Below are positions 1-8,793 of a DNA stretch of 43,113 bases, in pieces (positions within the stretch are counted from its first letter, which is position 1; each line of letters opens with the position of its first letter). Below the pieces are notes generated by a model. It ran no database searches and had not been told where the DNA came from. It saw nothing but the letters and a program-made list of their open reading frames with translations. The stretch is from assembly GCA_018333525.1 (NCBI GenBank), contig JAGXTF010000029.1, positions 1-43,113 on the forward strand, in the 5' to 3' direction. Made by a program: the position numbers and the translations under genes. Origin of the DNA: Bacteroidota bacterium (GTDB lineage: Bacteria > Bacteroidota > Bacteroidia > NS11-12g > UBA955).

Positions 1-966
1 TAGTTTTTGGGTGAGAATTGTAATGTTTTTATCAGATTCCGCAATCAGTTTTTCCGTGTTTAATAATTCCAGATTTTCATTTTTCGCTTTTCGGTAATAT
101 TTGCTCGCATTTTCTGCGGCATTTAAATTTTTATCGAGTTTAATGCGAATCTGGTTTCCGGTATAAAAATCCGTCAGAAAGGCTGAATTGAGACCTGCGC
201 TGATCGTGTGCGCATAGGCCATTATAATATCACCGATCTCTTTATAACTCCTTCTGGTTTTGATATTTTCCGCTTTCAATATATTGTCTTTTTTTAAGCG
301 GATAAAGTGTTTTAATTGTTTCTCTGTTTTTTGAATTTGTTCTGCTTTGGAATCCAAAAACATTACGGAATAAATGAACTTATCCGCAAACAGGTCCAAT
401 GCCTTTAAGCCACAGCCAATGTCTGTTGCAGCAGCATTCTCTTTATAAAAAATAGACGGTAAATTTTCCGAATTGGACATAAATATATGTTGCTGCATGT
501 ATAAAACAGAAGAATTTTCCGATTGGCTTTTTTGGAATTCAAATTTTACATCGGCTTGAAGATTTTGGCGAAAAATCTGACAATTTTCAGCACTATTTTG
601 TGTCTGTAAAATGATATTCCCGAATCTGCCAAAACCCTTGAAAATTAATGTAAAACCGCCTTGGACAGCCATGTAGAATAATCTCTCATTGGCAACGGCA
701 TCCACTTTTTCCACACGCAAACCAATGATATTCTTAAACTGGCGGATGTGCTTGTTGGAATAGCGAATCCATGGCATATAAAAGCGAAAAAATAATTCCC
801 CATGAATAAATCTGCATTGAATTTGAAATACAGAGCCGTTTTGTAATTTAAATTGAATTACCAGTTCGTCTTTATCGGTGCTAAAGCATTCCGATATAAC
901 GGCCTGATCCAACAATGATCTTAGCTCTTCTGCAATAATTCCGTATGTAATTCTGTCTGAATACAA
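1..966 (-). CDS. NFACT-family protein (RqcH/FbpA-like), 3' end beyond window
   Basis: The minus-strand frame is open for 322 codons from a TTG at 966 to the window edge, so the C-terminal part is missing. The translation matches the N-terminal NFACT domain and coiled-coil region: an early segment SECFSTDKDELV, a motif YKEIGDIIMAYAH, and then DFYTGNQIRIKLDKNL followed by NAAENASKYYRKAKN, the family's hallmark block before the helical arm. Known family members bind ribosomes or tRNA in peptidyl-tRNA and stalled-ribosome quality control (RqcH adds alanine tails in Firmicutes); the role in Bacteroidota is less clear. No ATG lies near the expected N-terminus. The frame follows directly after the TAA of the upstream gene (1003-1005), and TTG at 966 gives the length expected from family alignment, so that start is inferred. 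It lies 36 bases after the preceding stop and may be the last gene of the long minus-strand unit. Confidence 0.85.
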   Translation of the reverse strand, partial: MYSDRITYGIIAEELRSLLDQAVISECFSTDKDELVIQFKLQNGSVFQIQCRFIHGELFFRFYMPWIRYSNKHIRQFKNIIGLRVEKVDAVANERLFYMAVQGGFTLIFKGFGRFGNIILQTQNSAENCQIFRQNLQADVKFEFQKSQSENSSVLYMQQHIFMSNSENLPSIFYKENAAATDIGCGLKALDLFADKFIYSVMFLDSKAEQIQKTEKQLKHFIRLKKDNILKAENIKTRRSYKEIGDIIMAYAHTISAGLNSAFLTDFYTGNQIRIKLDKNLNAAENASKYYRKAKNENLELLNTEKLIAESDKNITILTQKL

Positions 967-1002
967 ACGGCGAATTTCGCACAGGATAGGGAATACCAGA
1001 AA

Positions 1003-4000
1003 TTATTTTTCCCGGAGCAGAATAACGCTTCCCCTGGTTTGTTTGGTGTAGGTTTTTCTGCCCTTGTAAATCAGCATGTAACTGTAAACACCTTCCGGAC
1101 AAGGTTGTCCAATGTATTCACCATTCCAACCCTGTTTTGGGTCCGCAGACTCATAAACCAATTGACCCCAACGATTGTAAATGTATAACTGGTAAGTGTT
1201 AGCACCATTTGCTATGGCATAAAAAACATCATTCCGATTATTTCCATCCGGGGTAAAAGCATTTGGAACAAAAACCAAAACAGTATCTCTGAAGCAGATT
1301 GCAGTTTCAGTAGAATCCTTACATCCACCGGCGTTGAAAATTACCAGTTTTATTTTATAGGTATTTTGCTCGCCGTTGTACGTATGGCTTGGATTTACAT
1401 TGGGATCAAATGCTTCTGAACTGCCATCGCCCCAGTACCACATTCCGGTAACTGCGCCCTGACTTGCATTGAAAATTTTGAGAACAGGGAAAATATTGGT
1501 TACGCATTTTTCTCCTCCCTGAATGTTGAGAATCATTGCCGCCTGAATGGCTTTGAATCCCGGAATTTCCACGGATGTATCGCTTTGGCAACCTGTTCTT
1601 AAATTGGTTGCTGTAACCTTATAAAAATTACCTGCCGGTGCAGATATGCTGTCACCAAATATTGGTGGAGATACATCCCAGCGAAACTGGTAAGGGTCCG
1701 CATCCTTCATTTTTACTTTTGCAAAACCGTTGAGACCAAAACAAACAGGTATACTGGTTAAAGATGTAAACCATGGCTTTGGATTTCGTAAAATGTTTAC
1801 CACCGCGCTTGCAGGATCGCTGCAACCATCGGTTAGTGTAACGGTAAAGGATTCATTGGGCATTTTAGGGCTGACAAAAGTGCCGCTGCCGGTTTGGTTG
1901 TTGCTCCAAAAATATTGATAGCCATTGATGTCTCCACCGCTGCCAGCAGATCGCAACCAAACTGTTTCTCCGGGACAAATCGTATCCGAAGCAGGAGTGG
2001 CTTTCACTTTTAATGTATCTCCAACTCTCACATCCAAAGTTGCAATTCCATTGCATGTTCCGGATTTGAGGGTATAAGTGAGTTTGTGTTGCCCGGTTCC
2101 GGCTTTGTTGGGATTGAATGAATTTCCGGTTACACCTGCTCCGCTAAATGTACCGCCCGGCTGATTTACGGTAAGGATGAATGCCGAATCTTTAAAACAA
2201 AAGTCCGTAACAGTATTCGTAAAATACAAAATGGGCACCGTATCTACAGTTACATTAAAAGTCGCTTTACAACCATCTTTGGATGTATACGTGATCATCA
2301 CTGTTCCTTTTCCTGCAACAGCAGGACTAAACATGCCGGTAGAAGCATTTGTAATTCCTTTGCCTGCAAATGTTCCACCGGTCTTTTGCGCATAGCATTT
2401 AAATGGGGAAGAGGCAATACATACTGTGGTATCTGACTGAACCACCGGTTTCGGTCTAACATAGGCAAGAACAGTATCCGTGCAGTTGTTTTTGGTATAG
2501 AACAACATATGGATGCCATAACCGGCTGCACCTGGGGTAAACGTCTTGCCAGCGCTAACTCCGTTTCCTGTCCAGATTCCATTTTTGGGGGAGAGTAACA
2601 AAGGCAGTGTATTTAGGTTTACAGGCAGTGCTTCAAAACAATAGAACAGGGTATCCTTTTTACCAATTGAAGTAGGATAGAGGTATACATATTTGTTGCT
2701 TTTACAAACTCCGGAACGAATACTGACTGTATCTTTATAACTGGCCTTTCCGAGTCCAAAGAAAAAAGAAGGATCATAAATTGGTTGGGTTGGGTCAGTA
2801 ATCCCTTTTCCACTCCAAACGCCTCCTGAGGCGGGTCTAAAGCCTGTAAGCGTTCTGGAACCTGCAGATGGGCAAAATGTATCTGTAGGACCGGCATATG
2901 CAGCCAAGATGGTAAGCATGGTGGTGTCTTTACATCCACCGCCGTTCCAAATAATCATTCTGGTCCCGGGTCCGCCCATTGCGGAAGGATTAAACCATCC
3001 CCAATAGGAGTTTGTGAGGCCTACAAAATAATTGGGATAAATGCCATACGGCGAGAATTGAAGTGTATCCGAAGTCACACTTTCGCAGGTTGTATCAAAA
3101 GGCTTGGCATTTATTGCCTGCACCAACATGGTTTTAATACTGATACAACCTTTCCAGGTATAAGTATCTCTATAAGTTCCAGCTACATCCGGGTTAAATA
3201 TTCCATTGGAAGTGATTTTTGGCCCTGACCATTTTCCACCAGCGGGACCATACCACCAAACAGGTGCAGGAGCCGTACCAGGACAAAACTGATTTTCCAA
3301 ATTCCAGGGAACCGTTACATTTACAAACATGGTATCGGCACAAGATCCCACCTGATACCAGACTTTATTGTATCCGTAATTTCCAAAAGGTTTGTATTCT
3401 CCGGTAACACTGCCAATAATGCCTTTCCCATACCATTTTCCTCCAGCCGGTGTTGCTCTTAGAAAGAAATTTCCGGTATAGTAACAAACATCTGTATCTG
3501 CCATTGCCTGCGGGGGATCCAATACCACGATGTCCACTGTATCAGCACTGGGTATAGATATACCGTCAGTAACTCTCAGAATATATCTGGTGTTTACCGT
3601 GGGACAAACCCTGATCGGTCCTGCACCACTGAGGCCTGAAGGTGTCCAGGCATAAACATATTTGGCAGGATTACCACCACTAACAGCCGTTCTTAAATAG
3701 GTACAGGTGCCCTTGCAGATGGTATCGGCGTCTGCCGTTAAAACTACTTTCAGTGGGCAATCCGCGACTGAAAAATTAACACTGGATGTTAGTTTGTATA
3801 CAGAATCACAGTAATCCTTGTAATAGGTAACAATGGTAAAATTATACGTTCCATTTAGGTTTAACTTCCCATTTAAATTCACCTGAAACTTTGTAGCAGT
3901 GCCACCACTGCAATTTAGTGAACTTACCGAAACCGGTGAAATGGCTATAGGACCTGTAATCTTGGCGTTTGCCAGTTTAAAGCTATCACATGGAATCGCC

Positions 4001-4500
4001 TTGTTGGATACCACAGTTATGTAAGTATCATTGCATTTTGCCGATGGATTAATGCTGATGGTAGGAGCTACTGGTGGAATAATGAGCGTGGATACCACAG
4101 CCTCCCATCCGGTACATGCAACACTTTTATCGGAAATAAAGTGCAGGGTAATAAAACTGTCTTTACTGGTAATAGTTCCCGGACCCTTTGATCCGCTCCA
4201 GGTACCCATAAGGGTTGCGAAGGTGTCTTTACCATCAAAAATACGCAGAATATCGTTGTCCTTTTCAGTACAGAAGTTATTGAATTTTAATGTGATAGAC
4301 TTAGCACCCGGAACACTTAGTGTAAGTGTATAGTTTTCGTTATGGTCATAATCTCCTTTGGTTTTACCCAGGTCGCTATCGGTAATCTTTGCTTTACAAA
4401 TCCGCACCCGTCCATTGTGCATGGCAACAGTGGTCTGTGCCTCTGCCTGGGTTGCATAGAATAGAAAAAACAGCAATATGTACCTAAGTATGGTTTTCAC
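1003..4500 (-). CDS. Large secreted T9SS type B (gliding-associated C-terminal) protein with CUB-like and PKD-like domains
   Basis: This 1165-residue protein starts with a signal peptide (residues 1-22, ending TQAEAQ). Residues about 30-140 look like a CUB domain (Cys, aromatic and FDGKD-type pattern). The middle holds at least six repeats of the type GGxWxGxGI followed by a FxP motif and a Gly-Cys-rich tail, common in Bacteroidota surface adhesins. A PKD-like domain (WYWGDGS, about 1000-1065) precedes a gliding-motility-associated C-terminal domain at 1076-1165 with FVPNAFTPDGNNRNDVF and the YNRWGQLVYES core. That domain directs T9SS export and anchoring. The start is GTG at 4500, and its GTGA overlap with the upstream lipoprotein stop implies translational coupling. 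The exact ligand cannot be told; adhesion or structural scaffolding at the cell surface is likely. Confidence 0.9.
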   Translation of the reverse strand: MKTILRYILLFFLFYATQAEAQTTVAMHNGRVRICKAKITDSDLGKTKGDYDHNENYTLTLSVPGAKSITLKFNNFCTEKDNDILRIFDGKDTFATLMGTWSGSKGPGTITSKDSFITLHFISDKSVACTGWEAVVSTLIIPPVAPTISINPSAKCNDTYITVVSNKAIPCDSFKLANAKITGPIAISPVSVSSLNCSGGTATKFQVNLNGKLNLNGTYNFTIVTYYKDYCDSVYKLTSSVNFSVADCPLKVVLTADADTICKGTCTYLRTAVSGGNPAKYVYAWTPSGLSGAGPIRVCPTVNTRYILRVTDGISIPSADTVDIVVLDPPQAMADTDVCYYTGNFFLRATPAGGKWYGKGIIGSVTGEYKPFGNYGYNKVWYQVGSCADTMFVNVTVPWNLENQFCPGTAPAPVWWYGPAGGKWSGPKITSNGIFNPDVAGTYRDTYTWKGCISIKTMLVQAINAKPFDTTCESVTSDTLQFSPYGIYPNYFVGLTNSYWGWFNPSAMGGPGTRMIIWNGGGCKDTTMLTILAAYAGPTDTFCPSAGSRTLTGFRPASGGVWSGKGITDPTQPIYDPSFFFGLGKASYKDTVSIRSGVCKSNKYVYLYPTSIGKKDTLFYCFEALPVNLNTLPLLLSPKNGIWTGNGVSAGKTFTPGAAGYGIHMLFYTKNNCTDTVLAYVRPKPVVQSDTTVCIASSPFKCYAQKTGGTFAGKGITNASTGMFSPAVAGKGTVMITYTSKDGCKATFNVTVDTVPILYFTNTVTDFCFKDSAFILTVNQPGGTFSGAGVTGNSFNPNKAGTGQHKLTYTLKSGTCNGIATLDVRVGDTLKVKATPASDTICPGETVWLRSAGSGGDINGYQYFWSNNQTGSGTFVSPKMPNESFTVTLTDGCSDPASAVVNILRNPKPWFTSLTSIPVCFGLNGFAKVKMKDADPYQFRWDVSPPIFGDSISAPAGNFYKVTATNLRTGCQSDTSVEIPGFKAIQAAMILNIQGGEKCVTNIFPVLKIFNASQGAVTGMWYWGDGSSEAFDPNVNPSHTYNGEQNTYKIKLVIFNAGGCKDSTETAICFRDTVLVFVPNAFTPDGNNRNDVFYAIANGANTYQLYIYNRWGQLVYESADPKQGWNGEYIGQPCPEGVYSYMLIYKGRKTYTKQTRGSVILLREK

Positions 4501-4952
4501 TTGGTAATAGTGATTTCCGGGGTTGTAATTTTATTACTCCAATTGCCGGTTCGGTCGCGGAGGCGTATTTCCATATTGGTGGATTCTGCATTTCCGGTTC
4601 CCAATAAAAACAGGTTGCGAAGCTTAATCACCAATTCCCCTTTAATATGAATTTTACTACCCAGGGGTGCCTGGGGCGGCACATAATAAAAGTCGGGTTT
4701 GGAAAGTCTGGTATCTTTAATCTCCAGACTGTTGATGTCTGCATCTTCAAAGCCGATATCCCCATCGCCATCATCATAGGAAATGGTAATTTTAAGTGAA
4801 TCTGTAAATTGTTGAATGGTGGCCGGTTCCATTTTTACCAGTGCAATGGAAGGATTTGGATTTCCCGTACTGCTCTGGGTTTCCTTGGTGCAGGCACCCG
4901 GAATTACTACCAGGATAAATACCAATACAATATGAAATATGAAATTTTTCAA
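4497..4952 (-). CDS. Small lipoprotein of unknown function
   Basis: This 151-residue protein has an N-terminal hydrophobic segment ending in a lipobox (VIPGAC, Cys21) followed by TKETQ, so it should be lipidated. The rest is a compact beta-rich domain with a SYDDGDGDIGFEDAD stretch, an acidic, possibly calcium-binding loop found in many small Bacteroidota lipoproteins, and a C-terminal LRDRTGNWSN segment. The start is TTG at 4952, overlapping the upstream TGA as TTGA, and its own stop overlaps the next gene's GTG as GTGA. This double 4-base coupling ties it firmly to its neighbours. I do not recognise a named function. Confidence 0.82.
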   Translation of the reverse strand: MKNFIFHIVLVFILVVIPGACTKETQSSTGNPNPSIALVKMEPATIQQFTDSLKITISYDDGDGDIGFEDADINSLEIKDTRLSKPDFYYVPPQAPLGSKIHIKGELVIKLRNLFLLGTGNAESTNMEIRLRDRTGNWSNKITTPEITITK

Positions 4953-5890
4953 AGGATTCTGATAGCGAAATACTTTTTAAGAAAAAACATACTGTTGGTA
5001 TTGGGAAGCTGGTAATTCTGATTGCTTCCGTCTGAGCAGGTAATACGGAACCATATTACATCGTCCTTAACCAATCCGGAAGTGCTAAATGTGTAATACC
5101 AGCCGTAATCTGTGCTGGCGTTGTATAGTCCGGCCATGGTTTTAGTTCCCTGGATTAAGGGTTTTTCATTTCCCGGATCAAAATTTCCGGGATCGGTACT
5201 CCAATTGATGGTCATTCCGGTTAAGGAGCCTTGTGCAGTATGATCATCGCTCAAGCTGAACCAAAGGTCTATGTTGGCTCCCGGGTATGTATAAAACGGT
5301 TCATATTTACCGCCTCTGGGCAAGAAATTGCTGCCAGCCAAGGCTTGTACTCCTAAAATGGTGGGAGGGAAATCTGCCGGAACCGGTGCTTTCCCCTCAA
5401 AATCTTTAGCTCCATCGTTAATCCACTTTCGAATATTTGCAATATGCTGGTCCTTTTTTGTGGGGTAAGTACTTCCAGGGTCCAAAACCAAAGGCATGAT
5501 TCCACTATTGCCGCCCAAATCCACAGTCATGCGGTATATCAATATACTGCCATCTGCGCTGCCCGGAACTACTCTTGCACTAAACGTTCCAGCCAAATCG
5601 TTTTTGATTGGCTTTTGATTGACCAAGGAATTATAAGTGGATTGAACGGTTCTGAAATCCGGTTCAAAAGTGCCGTCATGACAACCACTATTGCTGCAAG
5701 TGGGTTTAAATAAATCGCGGTGCAATCCCTGAATGCTGGCGGGATCTGCGGTACTATCGGCATTTGGATCCACCGGTGGTGGTTTAATATTGGTATACGG
5801 ATTATCGACTTTACTGCCATCGCTCTTTTTGCAAGCCAATACCGAAATGGTGAGTAAAACGAATAATATGGATATGTAGCTAACCCTCAT
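4949..5890 (-). CDS. Lipoprotein with cytochrome c-like domain (CxxxxCH)
   Basis: This 313-residue protein has a lipobox (SVLAC, Cys20) and then a Pro/Asp-rich linker. Residues about 55-165 resemble the cytochrome c-like domain of DUF1549/DUF1553-associated proteins: CSNSGCH (Cys65, Cys70, His71), then VVPGSADGSILIYRM, GIMP (Met132, a plausible distal haem ligand) and an IRKWINDGA helix. The haem motif has four residues between cysteines rather than the usual two; such CxxxxCH sites do occur in some multihaem cytochromes. The C-terminal part (about 170-313) looks like a beta-sandwich of unknown type. It abuts the DUF1501-like gene with no gap and overlaps the next lipoprotein by 4 bases. Haem binding is inferred, not shown. 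Confidence 0.82.
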   Translation of the reverse strand: MRVSYISILFVLLTISVLACKKSDGSKVDNPYTNIKPPPVDPNADSTADPASIQGLHRDLFKPTCSNSGCHDGTFEPDFRTVQSTYNSLVNQKPIKNDLAGTFSARVVPGSADGSILIYRMTVDLGGNSGIMPLVLDPGSTYPTKKDQHIANIRKWINDGAKDFEGKAPVPADFPPTILGVQALAGSNFLPRGGKYEPFYTYPGANIDLWFSLSDDHTAQGSLTGMTINWSTDPGNFDPGNEKPLIQGTKTMAGLYNASTDYGWYYTFSTSGLVKDDVIWFRITCSDGSNQNYQLPNTNSMFFLKKYFAIRIL

Positions 5891-7234
5891 TTACATCCTG
5901 TTATAAAGACTCTGCGCAAGCGGATCGATATATCCGCTATTCATTACATCGTTATAAATTCCAAAAATATCCGCGATAGTGGGCACAATATCTGTGAGTC
6001 TGCCTATGCGATTGGTCTCACTTCCAACACTCAGTGTCGGAACTCCTTTGCCTTTCATTACCGTCCAAACGCGTAAAGCGTTGGCATCGCTATGGTCAAA
6101 TGCATACCAATCATTTTGATCTAAAATCGGATTGCTATCCAGGTTTCTGCCACATTCCGGTGCTACTATCATAATAGTTTTTCCGGCCATTTCCGGAATA
6201 TTGTTTTCTATATAATTCCAAAGCCAGCCTGTGGCGTGGTCCGCCCTGTGCATGCTTCGCAGATAGCCGGTAAAGTTGCTGTGGCAACCATCCACACTGG
6301 CCATATTAACAGTTAAAAATTTTGGCTTGAAATAACGCAGCACTTCCGCAGCATAAGAGATATTTACAGCGTCACCACCATCGGTTACCGGTGGTTTTAC
6401 AATTTGGCCTGCGAGCTGCCGTTGAAAAATCTGCCTTACAAATTCCTTGATTTGTGTGCGTTCCTGATCCGTATTTTTTATGGTGGTGAGTTGATCTGCA
6501 CTTAGCCCAAAACTCTGATCCAGGAAATTCTTCATAAAATACATAGGCTCCAGATCTGCCTGGCTGTATGGTTTTGCATTTCCGAGTATTTCCCGGCCAT
6601 AGCTGCCAAATGTTACCGGTGCCGCAAACATATTTCCCCCGTACTGCAGTCCGTAATCTTTGTTGTTACTGCTGTTCAGCAACGGATAGGAGTTTCCAAT
6701 AGTATTGCATACAAACCAGCAATCTGTGGCTTTAAAATTTGCGTGTTTTCTGAGGTATTCGAATATTGTGGGGTATCGGGGACGTACTTTTAATCCCTGT
6801 GCAGTTCCGGAACTACCGGTAATCAGCGTGTTTAAACCTACATAATGTCCGGCACTTTGCGCAAGTACTTCTTTAAATACCGTTCCGGATTCTTCCATAG
6901 ACTGGGACAAAATGCGCGGAATAGGCTCAGAACCTGCGGTTTGATTTCCCCCGGGGTCTGTTCCAAAAACGATTTTCTTGGTTGGGATGCTGCCTTTGAA
7001 CAGGTTAGGCATAATATTCCCTGCCGCACCTGTAACACCCTGACTGTCTTCCAGGTAGCGACCTAATATGGATTCCTGTTGGCGTACACCACCGGCAAAC
7101 ATTACCAAAACCACATATTCCGCTTTTGGAGTGTTGGTTTGCGCAAACAATCTGCCTGAAGGCAGAATATAAGGTAATGCAACGCCACCTGCTGCTGTAA
7201 TTCCCGCCTTTTTGAAAAACTCTCTTCTGTTCAT
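5891..7234 (-). CDS. DUF1501-like (sulfatase/alkaline-phosphatase fold) protein with Tat-type leader
   Basis: This 447-residue protein begins with a twin-arginine-like leader (MNRREFFKKAG, then a hydrophobic stretch ending SGRLFAQ). The body has features of DUF1501 proteins, which share the alkaline-phosphatase superfamily fold: an early VVLVMFAGGVRQQ segment, NMASVDGCHSNF, MHRADHATG, MIVAPECGRNLDSN, and a DHSDANALRVW block close to the C-terminus with GRLTDIVPTIADIFG. In Planctomycetes and Bacteroidota, DUF1501 genes sit next to DUF1549/DUF1553 or DUF1800 genes, and no enzymatic activity is established. Here the partners are cytochrome-like and DUF1549/DUF4214-like lipoproteins. It is 3 bases from the upstream gene's stop and abuts the downstream start, so co-translation is likely. 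Active-site residues differ enough that catalysis is uncertain. Confidence 0.8.
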   Translation of the reverse strand: MNRREFFKKAGITAAGGVALPYILPSGRLFAQTNTPKAEYVVLVMFAGGVRQQESILGRYLEDSQGVTGAAGNIMPNLFKGSIPTKKIVFGTDPGGNQTAGSEPIPRILSQSMEESGTVFKEVLAQSAGHYVGLNTLITGSSGTAQGLKVRPRYPTIFEYLRKHANFKATDCWFVCNTIGNSYPLLNSSNNKDYGLQYGGNMFAAPVTFGSYGREILGNAKPYSQADLEPMYFMKNFLDQSFGLSADQLTTIKNTDQERTQIKEFVRQIFQRQLAGQIVKPPVTDGGDAVNISYAAEVLRYFKPKFLTVNMASVDGCHSNFTGYLRSMHRADHATGWLWNYIENNIPEMAGKTIMIVAPECGRNLDSNPILDQNDWYAFDHSDANALRVWTVMKGKGVPTLSVGSETNRIGRLTDIVPTIADIFGIYNDVMNSGYIDPLAQSLYNRM

Positions 7235-7237
7235 GGT

Positions 7238-7738
7238 TTAATAGAAATTGTATTCATCACTGGCGGCAAATGCTGTGTAAACCATTTCTACGGTGACATT
7301 CGCATTTCGGCTGATGTAATTGTTAAAAAATGCCTTTTCACCCTCACTGGGGTAGCGCAGGTAAAAACGCTTGTATGTGTTTACAACAAAACTGTCAATA
7401 TTGCCTCGCATATCTGCATCTGCCGGAATTTTCAAACCGGAAGTATTGAAATAATTGCTTAGCACCAGCTCACTGGCAACATTGTGGTCGCCAATGCTGA
7501 ATATTACGTTTTGCGTTTTGTACAGCTGGTTGGGTGAAATTGGAGTTTGGTAAAGGTTGGTATATAAGATAGAAATGTATTCCGCATCCGTCTTTCTTTT
7601 GGTCTTTTTAGCCTTGTCTTCGTAAATGACTTCCGGTACCACGCCAAAAGTAACTTTCTTTTCCTTTGTACAGGAAAAAATACCCCCTGAGATGGCCACT
7701 ATACAAAGTACACTAACGTAGGAATTGCGCATATTCAT
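7238..7738 (-). CDS. Lipoprotein, DUF4214/DUF1549-like helical domain
   Basis: This 166-residue protein has a signal segment ending in a lipobox (GGIFSC, Cys23). The mature part is helical and includes the segment YKRFYLRYPSEGEKAFFN with a later TAFAASDEYNFY ending, resembling the helical repeat (LYxxxLxRxPxxxE ... SxEY) of DUF4214 and the C-terminal part of DUF1549/DUF1553 proteins. Its start lies 26 bases inside the end of the upstream lipoprotein gene, in a different frame. Its own lipobox argues that it is a separate gene, not a frameshifted tail. It sits 3 bases from the DUF1501-like gene. The function is unknown; a surface complex with the neighbours is inferred. Confidence 0.78.
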   Translation of the reverse strand: MNMRNSYVSVLCIVAISGGIFSCTKEKKVTFGVVPEVIYEDKAKKTKRKTDAEYISILYTNLYQTPISPNQLYKTQNVIFSIGDHNVASELVLSNYFNTSGLKIPADADMRGNIDSFVVNTYKRFYLRYPSEGEKAFFNNYISRNANVTVEMVYTAFAASDEYNFY

Positions 7739-8630
7739 CGGTTTTTAATATGGCAAGCTGAACCGCTGCCAGGTTTTTGGTTTTAGAATAGTTATTGAAC
7801 AGATTTATCACCTCCTGGGTGCTGGCTTCTCTTTGTAACAGCAAGTAATATTCCCACCGGATCTGTGCTTCATAAAATTCCGATGTGGTAGTCATTGCAA
7901 TTAAGAATTCCCTTTTGTTAGAAGCAGTAAGGCCGAAAATATCCCGCGGCAGGTTTTTGTCTATCACATCATAGGAGCGATTAAATTCTTCCTGGGTTGG
8001 CTTTCTGGTAAACAGGTCATCAAAGGCTGCATTAACAAAATTGAAACTCCCCATATTGATCTGATCATAAATAGCATTGTCAATCATGGGAACAGCCATA
8101 TCTGCATAGGTAATTTGTCCGAGCCTGTATCTGCGTTTGCTATGGATAATATCCTCATATCGTTTCTTTTCTGCCAAATAAGAATAAACCGCCACGCTGT
8201 CTCCGTCCAGTCTGGCAACCACAATGGCAAAATTCAGATTGCCAATAAACTGCCCAACTTCTCCATCCGTTGCGCCTTCTAAAAAACGCGCTTTGGAGAG
8301 GTCATAAATACGCTGGCAATAAGCATGGTGGTAAGAAGAATCACCATCATGGTAAGTGGTATCCAGTTGTAATTCCAGAATGATTTTTTCCCTGGCTGCC
8401 ATAGACAAGCCCTCCGCTTTCAGATAGTCTGTGCGGCTGTTTCTTTCATCGTTGGTGGCTTCCCTGCCTAAAAGATCAATAAAAAGACGGTTTACGTAAT
8501 TCTCTACCTTAATGGTTGGCACCGAATGATAGTCCGGCGGTGTGTTGCCATCTACAGTGAGCGATTCCGATTTCTTACAACCGAAAACCAAGAGAGGAAT
8601 AGCCAGTAAAAAAGTAATTTTTCTGATCAA
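7713..8630 (-). CDS. Lipoprotein, DUF1549/DUF4214-like, first gene of the surface operon
   Basis: This 305-residue lipoprotein (lipobox LVFGC, Cys18) contains YVNRLFIDLLGREATNDE near residue 45, which resembles the start of DUF1549/DUF4214 helical domains, and a second block DLFTRKPTQEEFNRSYDVID near residue 205. A final ATSEFYEAQ-like and KTDEYAQFLR ending repeats the 'S/T-E-Y' signature, suggesting two or three related helical repeats. The start codon is TTG at 8630, supported by a strong Shine-Dalgarno AAGGAGG five bases upstream. It is the first gene of the unit running down to 1003. It probably belongs to the same assembly as the DUF1501-like and cytochrome-like proteins, but its function is not known. 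Confidence 0.8.
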   Translation of the reverse strand: MIRKITFLLAIPLLVFGCKKSESLTVDGNTPPDYHSVPTIKVENYVNRLFIDLLGREATNDERNSRTDYLKAEGLSMAAREKIILELQLDTTYHDGDSSYHHAYCQRIYDLSKARFLEGATDGEVGQFIGNLNFAIVVARLDGDSVAVYSYLAEKKRYEDIIHSKRRYRLGQITYADMAVPMIDNAIYDQINMGSFNFVNAAFDDLFTRKPTQEEFNRSYDVIDKNLPRDIFGLTASNKREFLIAMTTTSEFYEAQIRWEYYLLLQREASTQEVINLFNNYSKTKNLAAVQLAILKTDEYAQFLR

Positions 8631-8635
8631 TAGCG

Positions 8636-8642
8636 CCTCCTT
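8636..8642 (-). promoter_or_regulatory. Strong Shine-Dalgarno that fixes a TTG start
   Basis: The minus strand reads AAGGAGG, five bases before the TTG at 8630. Strong Shine-Dalgarno sites are uncommon in Bacteroidota, so this one both supports the TTG start and suggests high translation of the first operon gene. Confidence 0.7.
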
Positions 8643-8704
8643 ATAAAGCGAAGTTACTAATTCTTAGTCATATATCACGAAAAATGGTTGCATTGCGCAT
8701 GTTT

Positions 8705-8732
8705 TTGGTGCTTAAGAAAAAGCTTAAATTTG
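8705..8732 (+). promoter_or_regulatory. Bacteroidota-type promoter for hmgA
   Basis: TTG at 8705-8707 is followed after 17 bases by TAAATTTG at 8725-8732, a full match to the -7 consensus TAnnTTTG. Transcription would start near 8737, giving a leader of roughly 57 bases before the ATG at 8794. Confidence 0.55.
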
Positions 8733-8793
8733 CATATCAGGAAACGAAAACCGAATTGTTTCGGCAAAAACACAACCAATAAAAATACATTCA

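Noticed and set aside
881-1102. 73-codon minus-strand ORF at the start of the NFACT gene
   Set aside because: It overlaps both the NFACT N-terminus and the end of the T9SS gene in a frame without family similarity.
7238-8630. A single gene split by a frameshift (305- and 166-residue lipoproteins)
   Set aside because: The second protein has its own signal peptide and lipobox, so two genes with overlapping ends are more likely.
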